Below, in pieces: positions 8,414 through 15,891 of a DNA stretch of 64,000 bases. Every line of letters begins with the position of its first letter. The first letter of the stretch is position 1. The translations under genes and the position numbers were made by a program. The stretch covers positions 620,001 to 684,000 of the forward strand of contig NZ_NFUR01000003.1 of assembly GCF_002127225.1 (NCBI RefSeq), written 5' to 3'. The stretch comes from Sphingomonas sp. IBVSS2 (GTDB lineage: Bacteria; Pseudomonadota; Alphaproteobacteria; Sphingomonadales; Sphingomonadaceae). The notes below the pieces were generated by a model that made no database searches, was not told where the DNA came from, and saw only the letters and a list, made by a program, of their open reading frames with translations.

Positions 8414-9763
8414 ATGGACTTCACTCCGCAACAGGCGATCCTCGAACTTGGCGACGGCTTCTACGATCCGGTCGCGGCGGCGCCGTTCCCGAAGGCGATC
8501 CTGCGCTTCCGCAACGATCGGGCCGCCGCCGAAGTGGGGCTGGACGGCCTGTCGGATGCGGAATGGATCGCGCATTTCGGACGGTTCGAGCCGCTGCAGG
8601 GCTCGCTCGCCGCGCCGCTGGCGCTGCGCTATCACGGCCACCAGTTCCGCGTGTACAATCCCGAGATCGGCGACGGCCGCGGCTTCCTGTTCGCGCAAAT
8701 GCGCGACCGGCACGGCCGGCTGATGGATCTGGGCACCAAGGGATCGGGGCAGACGCCCCATAGCCGCTTCGGCGACGGGCGCCTTACGCTGAAGGGCGGC
8801 GTGCGGGAAATTCTCGCCACCGAGATGCTGGAGGCGCTGGGCGTCGAGACTTCGCGCAGCTTCTCCCTCATCGAGACCGGCGAGGCGCTCCACCGCGGCG
8901 ACGAGCCGTCACCCACCCGCTCGTCGGTGCTCGTCCGCCTCAGCCACGGCCATATCCGCATCGGCACCTTCCAGCGCCTCGCCCATCTCGACGACCGGGA
9001 CGCGCTCCGCCGGCTCACCGCCTATGTGCTGCGCCACTATCATGGCGAGGAAGTTGGCGAGGACGGCCCTGCCCGCCTGCTTGCCCATGTCGTCCGGCGG
9101 ACCGCCCGGATGGCGGCGCGCTACATGGCCGCCGGCTTCGTCCACGGCGTGCTCAACAGCGACAACATCAACGTCACCGGCGAAAGCTTCGATTATGGCC
9201 CATGGCGCTTCGCACCGTTCTGGGACCCGGGCTTCACCGCCGCCTATTTCGACCATGCCGGGCTCTACGCCTTCGGCCGCCAGCCCGAAGCGATCTACTG
9301 GGATGCGATGCAGCTCGCCATCTCGCTCCGCCCGATCGCCGAGGAGGAATCGCTGATCGAGGCGATGGACCTTTTCCCCGAGGCCTATCGGCGCGAAGTG
9401 ACCGACGCGCTGCTCTGGCGCCTCGGCGTCGTGCCGCGCGGCACCGAGGCGGATCGCGTGCTGACGGCCACGCTCGAAAAGGCGCTCGCCGAGACGCTGA
9501 CTCCGCTGGACGCGTTCTTCTTCGAGGCATTCGGCGGCGCGCTTCCTACCCATTTTGGCGAAGCGTTCGACGATCTGCGCGGCCAGCTCGAGCATTACCG
9601 CCCCCGCAAGGCGCGCGACCATGGCTATTGGTCGGGCGCTCCCTGTTCGATGCTGATCGACGAGGTGGAAACGATCTGGGCGGCGATCGCCGAAACGGAC
9701 GATTGGGGACCGCTCCACGCGAAGGTCGCCACCATCCGGCGCATGGCTCAGGCACTGGCCTAG
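8414..9763 (+). CDS. selO: Protein adenylyltransferase SelO (YdiU family)
   Basis: A 449-residue pseudokinase-fold enzyme of the SelO family, slightly shorter than E. coli SelO (478). It transfers AMP from ATP onto protein Ser, Thr or Tyr and is linked to redox control (family knowledge). Visible motifs are LRYHGHQFRVYNP, then DLGTKGSGQTPHSRFGDGR, the Lys of the nucleotide-binding region, KGGVREILATEML, and the catalytic-loop analogue HGVLNSDNINVTGESFDYGPWRF. The selenocysteine or cysteine near the C-terminus of eukaryotic homologues is not obvious here. The ATG at 8414 gives the family N-terminus. Confidence 0.92.
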   Translation: MDFTPQQAILELGDGFYDPVAAAPFPKAILRFRNDRAAAEVGLDGLSDAEWIAHFGRFEPLQGSLAAPLALRYHGHQFRVYNPEIGDGRGFLFAQMRDRHGRLMDLGTKGSGQTPHSRFGDGRLTLKGGVREILATEMLEALGVETSRSFSLIETGEALHRGDEPSPTRSSVLVRLSHGHIRIGTFQRLAHLDDRDALRRLTAYVLRHYHGEEVGEDGPARLLAHVVRRTARMAARYMAAGFVHGVLNSDNINVTGESFDYGPWRFAPFWDPGFTAAYFDHAGLYAFGRQPEAIYWDAMQLAISLRPIAEEESLIEAMDLFPEAYRREVTDALLWRLGVVPRGTEADRVLTATLEKALAETLTPLDAFFFEAFGGALPTHFGEAFDDLRGQLEHYRPRKARDHGYWSGAPCSMLIDEVETIWAAIAETDDWGPLHAKVATIRRMAQALA

Positions 9764-9821
9764 CCGCCAAAATTCGTGCAAGAGCGCCTGATCCTTCCTG
9801 AAAGTGCATCCCCGACATCGA

Positions 9822-11237
9822 ATGCCCGGCACGGAAATCATCTCGACCGAACCCGCCACCGGCGCCGTTCTCTGGCGCCAGGCCCGCGGAGACGCCGACA
9901 GGGAAGTCGCGTCCGCGCGCCAGAGCTGGGCCGCCTGGGCCGCGCATCCGCTCGCCTATCGCATCGAGGCGCTGCGCCGCTTCGCCAATGTCGTGCGGCA
10001 GAAGGCGGACGCCTTCACCGATCTGCTCGCCCGCGAAACCGGCAAGCCGCTCTGGGAGGCGCGCAGCGAAATCGAGACGGTGATCTCCAAGGTCGACATC
10101 TCGATCACCGCCTTTTCCGAGCGCACCGGCCAACGCCGCATCGACGCGCCGATGAACACGCGCCTGGCGTTGCGCCACAAGCCGCACGGCGTGCTGGCGG
10201 TGCTGGGTCCGTATAATTTCCCCGTCCACCTGCCGAACGGCCATATCGTCCCCGCGCTGCTCGCCGGCAATGCCGTGGTGTTCAAACCTTCGGAGAAGAC
10301 CCCCGCCTCGGGCGCCTTCCTGGTCGATTGCTACCGCGCCGCCGGCATTCCGGAAGGCTGCATCCGCCTGCTGGTCGGCGGCCCGGACGAAGGCAAGGCG
10401 CTGGCCGCGCATCCGGACATTGACGGGCTGCTGTTCACCGGCTCGGCCAATACCGGTATCGCCCTAAACCGCCAGTTCGCCACCAAGCCCGAGAAGATCC
10501 TCGCGCTCGAGATGGGCGGCAACAATCCGATCGTGGTGTGGGATACGCCCGATCTCTATTCGGCCGCCGTCCTCGTCGTGCAGTCGGCCTTCACCACCGC
10601 CGGCCAGCGCTGCACCGCCGCCCGCCGCCTGATCGTCGACGAGAAGCTCCACGAGCCGCTGATGGCCGAGCTGAACAAGCTGATCGGCCGGCTGATCATC
10701 GGCGAGCCGCACGCCGACCCCGCGCCCTTCATGGGCCCGGTGATCGACAATGACGCGGCCGACATGCTCACCGAGAGCTTCCTGGCGCTGCTCACCATGG
10801 GCGGCCGCCCGATCCGCCACATGGAACGTCCGATCGAAGGCCGCCCGTTCCTCACGCCCGGCGTGATCGACATGACCGGCGCCAACGAGAAGGTGGACGT
10901 CGAGCTGTTCGGCCCGATCCTCCAGGTCTTCCGGGTGAACAGCTTCGAGGAGGCGATCGCCGAGGCGAACGACACGCGCTACGGCCTCTCAGCCAGCCTG
11001 GTCGCGCAGAATCCCAAGCTCTACGACCAGTTCTGGGCGAATATCCGCGCCGGGATCGTCAACTGGAACCGGCCGACCAACGGCGCTTCCTCCGCCGCGC
11101 CCTTCGGCGGCGTCGGCTGGTCGGGCAACCACCGGCCCAGCGCCTATTACGCAGCCGATTATTGCGCCTATCCGGTGGTCTCGTCGGAAAGCGACTCCGC
11201 CCGCGCCTCGATGGGCGTGGGCCTGCGCGACGCCTGA
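9822..11237 (+). CDS. astD: Succinylglutamate-semialdehyde dehydrogenase
   Basis: A 471-residue aldehyde dehydrogenase matching the AstD subfamily. It oxidises N-succinylglutamate semialdehyde to succinylglutamate with NAD+, step four of the arginine succinyltransferase pathway. The catalytic Cys lies in GQRCTAARRLIVDE, the catalytic Glu in EMGGNNPIVVWD, and NAD contacts in GPYNFPVHLPNGHI and FTGSANTGIALNRQ. The ATG at 9822 follows the selO stop by 58 bases; a GTG at 9804 would add six residues. No other ast gene lies within the window, so either the pathway is split or the enzyme uses another semialdehyde. Confidence 0.87.
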   Translation: MPGTEIISTEPATGAVLWRQARGDADREVASARQSWAAWAAHPLAYRIEALRRFANVVRQKADAFTDLLARETGKPLWEARSEIETVISKVDISITAFSERTGQRRIDAPMNTRLALRHKPHGVLAVLGPYNFPVHLPNGHIVPALLAGNAVVFKPSEKTPASGAFLVDCYRAAGIPEGCIRLLVGGPDEGKALAAHPDIDGLLFTGSANTGIALNRQFATKPEKILALEMGGNNPIVVWDTPDLYSAAVLVVQSAFTTAGQRCTAARRLIVDEKLHEPLMAELNKLIGRLIIGEPHADPAPFMGPVIDNDAADMLTESFLALLTMGGRPIRHMERPIEGRPFLTPGVIDMTGANEKVDVELFGPILQVFRVNSFEEAIAEANDTRYGLSASLVAQNPKLYDQFWANIRAGIVNWNRPTNGASSAAPFGGVGWSGNHRPSAYYAADYCAYPVVSSESDSARASMGVGLRDA

Positions 11238-11289
11238 GCAACACTTTGTTACAGCAGCGTCATTGAAGCGGACATGACCGCCGCCTAGA

Positions 11290-11460
11290 TTGTTCCTTGC
11301 GGACCGGGCCCCTCTGGCGAGGGCTTCTACAAGCCCTCGTGATGTCGGACCGCATCGAGCGCGCTCGGTGCAGGTTTCGGACGGCCAGTCCCCCTTCCCC
11401 ACCGAGACCGGACCGAGTGGCGCTCGATCGAATGCCTTGCTTCGATTGGAGTTTTCACAC
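11290..11460 (+). ncRNA. Candidate ybhL leader RNA upstream of the Bax-inhibitor-like gene
   Basis: The 170 bases before the YbhL-type gene carry a strong 9-bp hairpin (CGAGGGCTT/AAGCCCTCG at 11318-11339, loop CTAC). A second is at 11352-11371 (GCATCGAG/CTCGGTGC, loop CGCG). The flanking GGACCGG and ACCGG segments could close an outer stem. A structured ybhL leader motif is known upstream of ybhL genes in alphaproteobacteria, and the position and gene match it. I have not compared against the consensus; covariance scoring would decide. Confidence 0.6.
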
Positions 11461-12171
11461 GTGAACCCTCTCTACCAGATCCCCCGCACCGGCGCCGCCG
11501 CCGCGCGCTTCGACGAGGGGCTGCGCCAGCACATGCTGGGCATCTACCGCAACATGGGGATCGGTCTGGCGATCACCGGCCTCGTCGCGCTCGCCGTGGC
11601 GAACACGCCGGCGCTGGTCGCGCTGATCTTCGGCACCCCGCTGAAATGGGTCGCCATGTTCGCGCCGCTCGCCTTCATCTTCTTCTTCCAGTTCCGCATC
11701 GAGCGGATGAGCGTCGCTGGCGCGCGCACCGCCTTCTTCGCCTTTGCCGGCGTGATGGGCGTGTCGATGGCGAGCATCTTCCTGGTCTTCACCGGCCAAA
11801 GCATCGCCATGGCCTTCTTCGCCGCCGCCGCGATGTTCCTGGCGCTCAGCCTGTTCGGCTATTCGACCAAGCGCGACCTGACCGGCATGGGCACCTTCCT
11901 GTTCGTCGGCCTGATCGCGGTGGTGCTGGCGAGCATCGTCAACATCTTCCTCGGCTCGTCGATGCTGCAGATGCTGCTCTCGGTCGTGGGCATCGTCGTG
12001 TTCGCCGGCCTCACCGCCTGGGACACGCAGCGCCTGAAGAGCGAATATGCCCATTACGGCCGCAGCGAGGCTGCCGACAAGCTCGCGATCATGGGCGCGC
12101 TGTCGCTCTATCTGAACCTGATCAACATGTTCCAGCTGCTGCTCGGCCTGATGGGCCAGCGAGAGGAGTAA
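11461..12171 (+). CDS. Bax inhibitor-1 family membrane protein (YbhL-like)
   Basis: A 236-residue inner-membrane protein with about seven hydrophobic helices, the hallmark of the Bax inhibitor-1/TMBIM family. The final loop has FAGLTAWDTQRLKSEYAHYG, followed by the last helix ALSLYLNLINMFQLLLGL; both are family signatures, with Asp residues thought to gate a Ca2+ leak in bacterial homologues. The start is the GTG at 11461 with GGAG nine bases ahead; the open frame extends to 11290 but that part lies in the candidate leader RNA. The zinc-ribbon gene follows with its ATG three bases after this stop, so the two are cotranscribed. Confidence 0.9.
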   Translation: MNPLYQIPRTGAAAARFDEGLRQHMLGIYRNMGIGLAITGLVALAVANTPALVALIFGTPLKWVAMFAPLAFIFFFQFRIERMSVAGARTAFFAFAGVMGVSMASIFLVFTGQSIAMAFFAAAAMFLALSLFGYSTKRDLTGMGTFLFVGLIAVVLASIVNIFLGSSMLQMLLSVVGIVVFAGLTAWDTQRLKSEYAHYGRSEAADKLAIMGALSLYLNLINMFQLLLGLMGQREE

Positions 12172-12173
12172 CC

Positions 12174-12452
12174 ATGGCCAGCTTCACCTGCCCCGTCGAC
12201 GGCACCGTGCTGGTGCCGGTCGAGCGCTCGGGGATCGAGATCGACCATTGCCCCAGCTGCCGCGGCGTGTGGCTGGATCGCGGCGAGCTCGACAAGATCA
12301 TCGAGCGCAGCGCCGCCCCGGCCGCGGCTCCGCCACCCCAATATCGCGAGGAACGGCCCCGCCATGACGAGCGCGGCCATGGCTATGGCCATGGCGGCGG
12401 CCACTATCCGCAGAAGCGCCGCAAGTCGTTCCTCGAGGACCTGTTCGACTGA
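12174..12452 (+). CDS. Zinc-ribbon (TFIIB-type) small protein
   Basis: A 92-residue protein with an N-terminal zinc-ribbon. TCPVDGTVLVPV is followed by IDHCPSCRGVWLDRGELDKI, the zf-TFIIB family signature (Cys at FTC and the CPSC knuckle, then the WLDRGEL motif). The C-terminal 40 residues are low-complexity and His/Gly-rich (HDERGHGYGHGGGHY), which could bind metal, and end in basic-acidic KRRKSFLEDLFD. It is translationally coupled to the BI-1 gene (GAGAGGAG overlaps that gene's end). Function unknown. This family often travels beside membrane genes, so a partner role is only an inference. Confidence 0.85.
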   Translation: MASFTCPVDGTVLVPVERSGIEIDHCPSCRGVWLDRGELDKIIERSAAPAAAPPPQYREERPRHDERGHGYGHGGGHYPQKRRKSFLEDLFD

Positions 12453-12604
12453 TCCGTTCCCGCCCGCGTGCAGGCGCATTACACGCGGGCAGACGGCGGC
12501 GCGGCCCTTCCCCCTCTCTCACCTGCGAGGGTCGCGCCCCGTCCACCCACTTCCTCCCCGCGCCGTTGCGGCTATGATGTGACCGCTAACAGGGGAGGAA
12601 GACC

Positions 12605-13909
12605 ATGTTCACCCGCAGGTCCCTGCTCGGAACGGGCGCCGCCGCGCTGGCCGGCACCGCGCTGCACCTCCCCGTCGCCGCCGCGCCCGGCGACTTCGTC
12701 ACGCGCCAGGGCATGGGCCTGTTCCTCGGCGGCAAGCCCCATCGCTTCGTCGGCGCGAACATGTGGTACGCCGCCTGGCTGGGCGCCGATGCTCCCTGGG
12801 GCAATCGCGATCGCCTGCGCCGCGAACTCGATGCCCTGGTCGCGATGGGCGTTCGCAACCTGCGCATCGCCGCTTCCGCCGAGGATTCGCCGCTCAAGAA
12901 TTCGGTGAAGCCAGCCTTCCGCACCCGGGGGAGCGCCTGGAACCCGGCACTGGTCGACGGCCTGGCCTTCGCGCTTTCCGAACTCGGCCGGCGCGATATG
13001 AAGGCAGTGCTCTACCTCACCAATTTCTGGGAATGGTCGGGCGGGATGATGACCTATCTCAGCTGGACGAATGGCGGGAAGTATCTCGACGCGAACGATC
13101 CCGCGCATCCCTGGCCGGCATTCCCGGACATGGCCGCGCAATTCTATGCCAGCGCCGAGGCGGTGGGCCTGTATCACGACTATGTCCGCGCCATGGTGGA
13201 GCGTCACGCCGGCGATCCGACGATCATGGCCTGGCAACTCGCTAACGAGCCGCGCCCCGGCGGCAGCGCCAAGGCAGCAGAACCGCTGCTTTCGGCCTAT
13301 CATGGCTGGATCCAGGGCACCGCCAGGCTGATCAAGTCGCTTTCGCCGCGGCATCTCGTCTCGACGGGCAGCGAGGGCCTGATGGGCTCGATCGAGCGCG
13401 CCGATGTCTACAGAGCGGCCCATGGCTTCCCCGAGATCGACTATCTGACGGCGCATATCTGGCCGCTCAACTGGGGCTGGGTCGATGCCAGGAACATTGC
13501 CGGCACCAACGAGGCGAGCTTCGCCAGGGTGCGCGAGTATATCGCCCGCCACATCGCGCTGGCCAGGGAACTGGGCAAGCCGCTGGTGGTCGAGGAATTC
13601 GGCTATCCGCGCGACGGCGGCGGCTATGATCCCGAGTCGGCGACCAGCTTCAGGGACCTGTACTACAAACTGATCTACGCCGAGGTGGAGGCCAATCCGG
13701 GCATCCTCGCCGGTTCCAATTTCTGGGCCTGGAATGGCGAGGGCCGCCCGGCACATGGAGACCACCGCTTCCGGCCCGGCGATACCGCCTGGCTGGGCGA
13801 TCCGCCGCACGAGCCGCAGGGCTGGTACGGCGTGTTCGACGGCGACGCGACGACACGGGCGGTGATCCGGGCGCATGCGCAAGCGCTCGCCGCAATGCAC
13901 GGCAACTAG
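12605..13909 (+). CDS. Exported GH5 endo-mannanase-like hydrolase
   Basis: A 434-residue glycoside hydrolase family 5 protein. The N-terminus MFTRRSLLGTGAAALAGTAL has a twin-Arg, Tat-like signal. It shows the beta-mannanase (GH5_7) pattern: FVGANMWYAAWLGAD near residue 45, the acid/base Glu E215 in WQLANEP, HIWPLNWGW in the middle, and the nucleophile Glu E331 in VVEEFGYPRDGG. The product would be a periplasmic or secreted enzyme that cuts mannan or glucomannan in plant cell walls. The ATG at 12605 follows a good GGGGAGGAAG site. The reaction is inferred from family pattern; other GH5 specificities are possible. Confidence 0.86.
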   Translation: MFTRRSLLGTGAAALAGTALHLPVAAAPGDFVTRQGMGLFLGGKPHRFVGANMWYAAWLGADAPWGNRDRLRRELDALVAMGVRNLRIAASAEDSPLKNSVKPAFRTRGSAWNPALVDGLAFALSELGRRDMKAVLYLTNFWEWSGGMMTYLSWTNGGKYLDANDPAHPWPAFPDMAAQFYASAEAVGLYHDYVRAMVERHAGDPTIMAWQLANEPRPGGSAKAAEPLLSAYHGWIQGTARLIKSLSPRHLVSTGSEGLMGSIERADVYRAAHGFPEIDYLTAHIWPLNWGWVDARNIAGTNEASFARVREYIARHIALARELGKPLVVEEFGYPRDGGGYDPESATSFRDLYYKLIYAEVEANPGILAGSNFWAWNGEGRPAHGDHRFRPGDTAWLGDPPHEPQGWYGVFDGDATTRAVIRAHAQALAAMHGN

Positions 13910-14063
13910 ATCCGGCGTTATCCGGCGCATCAAAAGCCATTTCGGATACGAAAAATCTCCAATACCGAAAATACTGCTTAGTATGATTCACAGTCGCATG
14001 CCGACAACGAACGGCATTACTATGAACATTCCGCGTTGTTCGTGAAATTTATGGAGATTTCCT
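13910..14063. other. AT-rich intergenic segment upstream of the repeat protein
   Basis: 154 bases, noticeably more AT-rich than the surrounding DNA. It holds one 6-bp hairpin (ATGCCG/CGGCAT, 13998-14017) and GGAG shortly before the ATG at 14064. I see no gene. It probably holds the promoter of the 14064 gene. Confidence 0.6.
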
Positions 14064-14483
14064 ATGGAACTTGTTCTTGAGAAATCAGCCGACGTCAAAG
14101 ACATCGCGAAAGAGTTTTCGGATGTCGTCGATTGGAGGAAATATGATGGCCAACGCGTCAGGGGATCCAGTGGGCCGAATGTCTACCTGATGCTGAACGG
14201 CATCCTTCGCTGGATTCCGGACGCCACGACTTACGCCCAGCTCTTCCGCAACTGGGACGGGATCTCGGTCAACGACTATCTGGTGGACAATGCGCCGTCC
14301 GGCGAACCGATCACCAGTGGGTCCGTTCTCATCAACGACGGGGGCACGATCTACCTCGTGACCCTGTCCCGGAAGATGTGGGTTCCGGATATGGCGACCT
14401 ACAACAAGTTCAACTTCGGCATGCCGGTAACGGTACCGCACATCGTCGCGCAGTATCTCCCGACGGGACCCAATGTCGGCTGA
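14064..14483 (+). CDS. Hypothetical protein with two copies of a WxPDxxTY motif
   Basis: A 139-residue protein I do not recognise. It has no signal peptide. Two stretches resemble each other: LNGILRWIPDATTYAQLF near residue 50 and LSRKMWVPDMATYNKFNF near residue 105. Each follows a beta-like segment (VYLM and IYLV), suggesting two tandem beta/loop repeats of about 55 residues. The DNA upstream is AT-rich and codon use looks more mixed than in its neighbours (AAA, GAA and AAT codons), so acquisition by transfer is possible. A strong hairpin follows the stop. It sits alone, in the same direction as cobA. Confidence 0.7.
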   Translation: MELVLEKSADVKDIAKEFSDVVDWRKYDGQRVRGSSGPNVYLMLNGILRWIPDATTYAQLFRNWDGISVNDYLVDNAPSGEPITSGSVLINDGGTIYLVTLSRKMWVPDMATYNKFNFGMPVTVPHIVAQYLPTGPNVG

Positions 14484-14489
14484 CCCCCA

Positions 14490-14520
14490 GGGGCCGGGAT
14501 AGTTTCGCTAGCCCGGCCCC
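14490..14520 (+). terminator. Hairpin after the repeat protein
   Basis: GGGGCCGGG (14490-14498) pairs with CCCGGCCCC (14512-14520) around TAG-TTTCG-CTA. It lies just after the stop at 14483 and before cobA. No T-run follows, so termination is inferred from stem strength and position only. Confidence 0.5.
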
Positions 14521-14568
14521 AACCAAGCCTCGGTTGTCGCGGGCGCCCGCCAGGCGCATCTGCCGCAA

Positions 14569-15366
14569 ATGGCAACGCTCCTCGATCCCACCGCGCGCGG
14601 GCGCGTGATCCTTGTCGGCGCGGGCCCCGGCGATCCGGGCCTGCTCACCGTGCGCGCCGTCGAGGCGCTGCGCCAGGCCGATGTGCTCGTCCATGACGGA
14701 CTGGTCGATCCCCGCGTGCTCGACCTCGCGCCCCAGGCACACCGCATCTCGGTGGCCAAGTCGCGCTCGAAGCACACCCTGCCCCAGGACGCGATCAACG
14801 CGCTGATCGTCGCCCATGTGAAGACCGGCGCGATCGTCGTCCGCCTGAAGGGCGGCGATCCGTTCATCTTCGGCCGCGGCGGCGAGGAAGTCGAAGCGGT
14901 GCGCGCCGCCGGTCTGCCCGTCGAAGTCATCCCCGGCATCTCCGCGGCCCTCGGTGCGGCCGCCGAGGTCAACCTGCCCCTTACCCATCGCGACTGGTCG
15001 AGCGCGGTCAGCTTCGTCGCCGGCCAGTGCAAGGGCCTCAGCGAGCAGGACTGGTCCGGCCTGGCGGGCAAGGGCCGCACGCTGGTGATCTATATGGGCG
15101 TCGCCACCTGCCCGGACATCTCCGAGAAGCTGATGAACGACGGCGTCTCGCCCGACATGCCTGTTGCCGTGCTCGAGCGCGGCACGCTGGAGGGCAGCCG
15201 CGCCCTGCGCACGCTGCTCGCCGATCTCGGCCCGATGGTCGCTCGCGAGAAGGTGCAGAGTCCCGCGATCATCATCGTCGGCGAAGTCGTCATGCTGGCC
15301 GACGCCGAGGACAAGCTCGCCAGATGGGCGAAGGCGGCGGAGAATCTGGAAGGGCTTGGGGCATGA
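14569..15366 (+). CDS. cobA: Uroporphyrinogen-III C-methyltransferase
   Basis: A 265-residue SAM-dependent tetrapyrrole methylase. It adds methyls to uroporphyrinogen III at C2 and C7 to make precorrin-2, the branch to siroheme and B12. Motifs: VILVGAGPGDPGLLTVRAVE at the start, RLKGGDPFIFGRGGEE, and PVEVIPGISAALGAAAEVNLP, with LTHRDWSSAVSFVAGQ. It lacks the CysG dehydrogenase/chelatase domain, so those steps must come from elsewhere. Its stop overlaps the DUF2849 start (ATGA), so the two are coupled. Context with cysI supports a siroheme role for sulfite reductase. Confidence 0.93.
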   Translation: MATLLDPTARGRVILVGAGPGDPGLLTVRAVEALRQADVLVHDGLVDPRVLDLAPQAHRISVAKSRSKHTLPQDAINALIVAHVKTGAIVVRLKGGDPFIFGRGGEEVEAVRAAGLPVEVIPGISAALGAAAEVNLPLTHRDWSSAVSFVAGQCKGLSEQDWSGLAGKGRTLVIYMGVATCPDISEKLMNDGVSPDMPVAVLERGTLEGSRALRTLLADLGPMVAREKVQSPAIIIVGEVVMLADAEDKLARWAKAAENLEGLGA

Positions 15367-15659
15367 AGCTGCTCACCGGAAACGATCTCCCCACCGGGGA
15401 CGTCACTTGGTGGACCGGCACCGGCTGGTCCCGCCATGTCGAGGATGCCGTCGATGTCGGCGACCAGGGCGAGGCGATCGCGCATGCCGAGGAAGGCGCC
15501 CGCCGCGTCAACGGCCCCTATGTGATCGACGCCACCGCCACGCCCGAGGGTCCGCGCCCCGCGCACATCAAGGACCGCATCCGCGCGCTCGGCCCCACCG
15601 TCCGCCCGGACCTGACGCTGAAGCCGGCGGATCCGAATGCGGGGAGCTGGGTGATATGA
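15363..15659 (+). CDS. DUF2849 domain protein
   Basis: A 98-residue cytoplasmic protein of the DUF2849 family, a small family typically found next to sulfite or nitrite reductase genes in alphaproteobacteria. Visible: KLLTGNDLPTGDVTWWTG, then a middle helix, then YVIDATATPEGPRPAHIKDR, and an end DLTLKPADPNAGSW. The ATG at 15363 overlaps the cobA stop. Function not known; linkage suggests a supporting role in siroheme-enzyme activity or sulfur assimilation. An extra 232-base element separates it from cysI. Confidence 0.88.
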   Translation: MKLLTGNDLPTGDVTWWTGTGWSRHVEDAVDVGDQGEAIAHAEEGARRVNGPYVIDATATPEGPRPAHIKDRIRALGPTVRPDLTLKPADPNAGSWVI

Positions 15660-15660
15660 T

Positions 15661-15870
15661 GTTCGCACGCGAAGGCGCGGAGGCGCGGGGATTGTTATCG
15701 CGCAGAGGCGCAGAGAGCGCAGAGAGAAAGGCAGGCGCGTTAGCGCGCTTTTCGCCTTCGTCAGAGATTGAAAGGCTGCTGGCGCAGCCGAGCGAGACAC
15801 CTCGGCGCTCTCTGCGCCCCTGCGCGAACCAATTGCTCTCTACCCTCGCGTCCGCGCGTCCCCACGCGAA
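15661..15870. repeat. Palindromic element between DUF2849 and cysI
   Basis: Arms 15699-15724 and 15801-15826 are inverted copies (24 of 26 bases match; core GGCGCAGAGAGCGC). Outer segments 15663-15690 and 15841-15870 are loosely similar in inverted orientation. Between the arms sits GCGCG-TTAG-CGCGC-TTTT (15735-15752), a terminator-like hairpin on the + strand. There is no open gene. It looks like an inserted palindromic element inside an otherwise continuous operon. Confidence 0.7.
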
Positions 15871-15891
15871 CGAAATCGAAGCGATCCGCTG

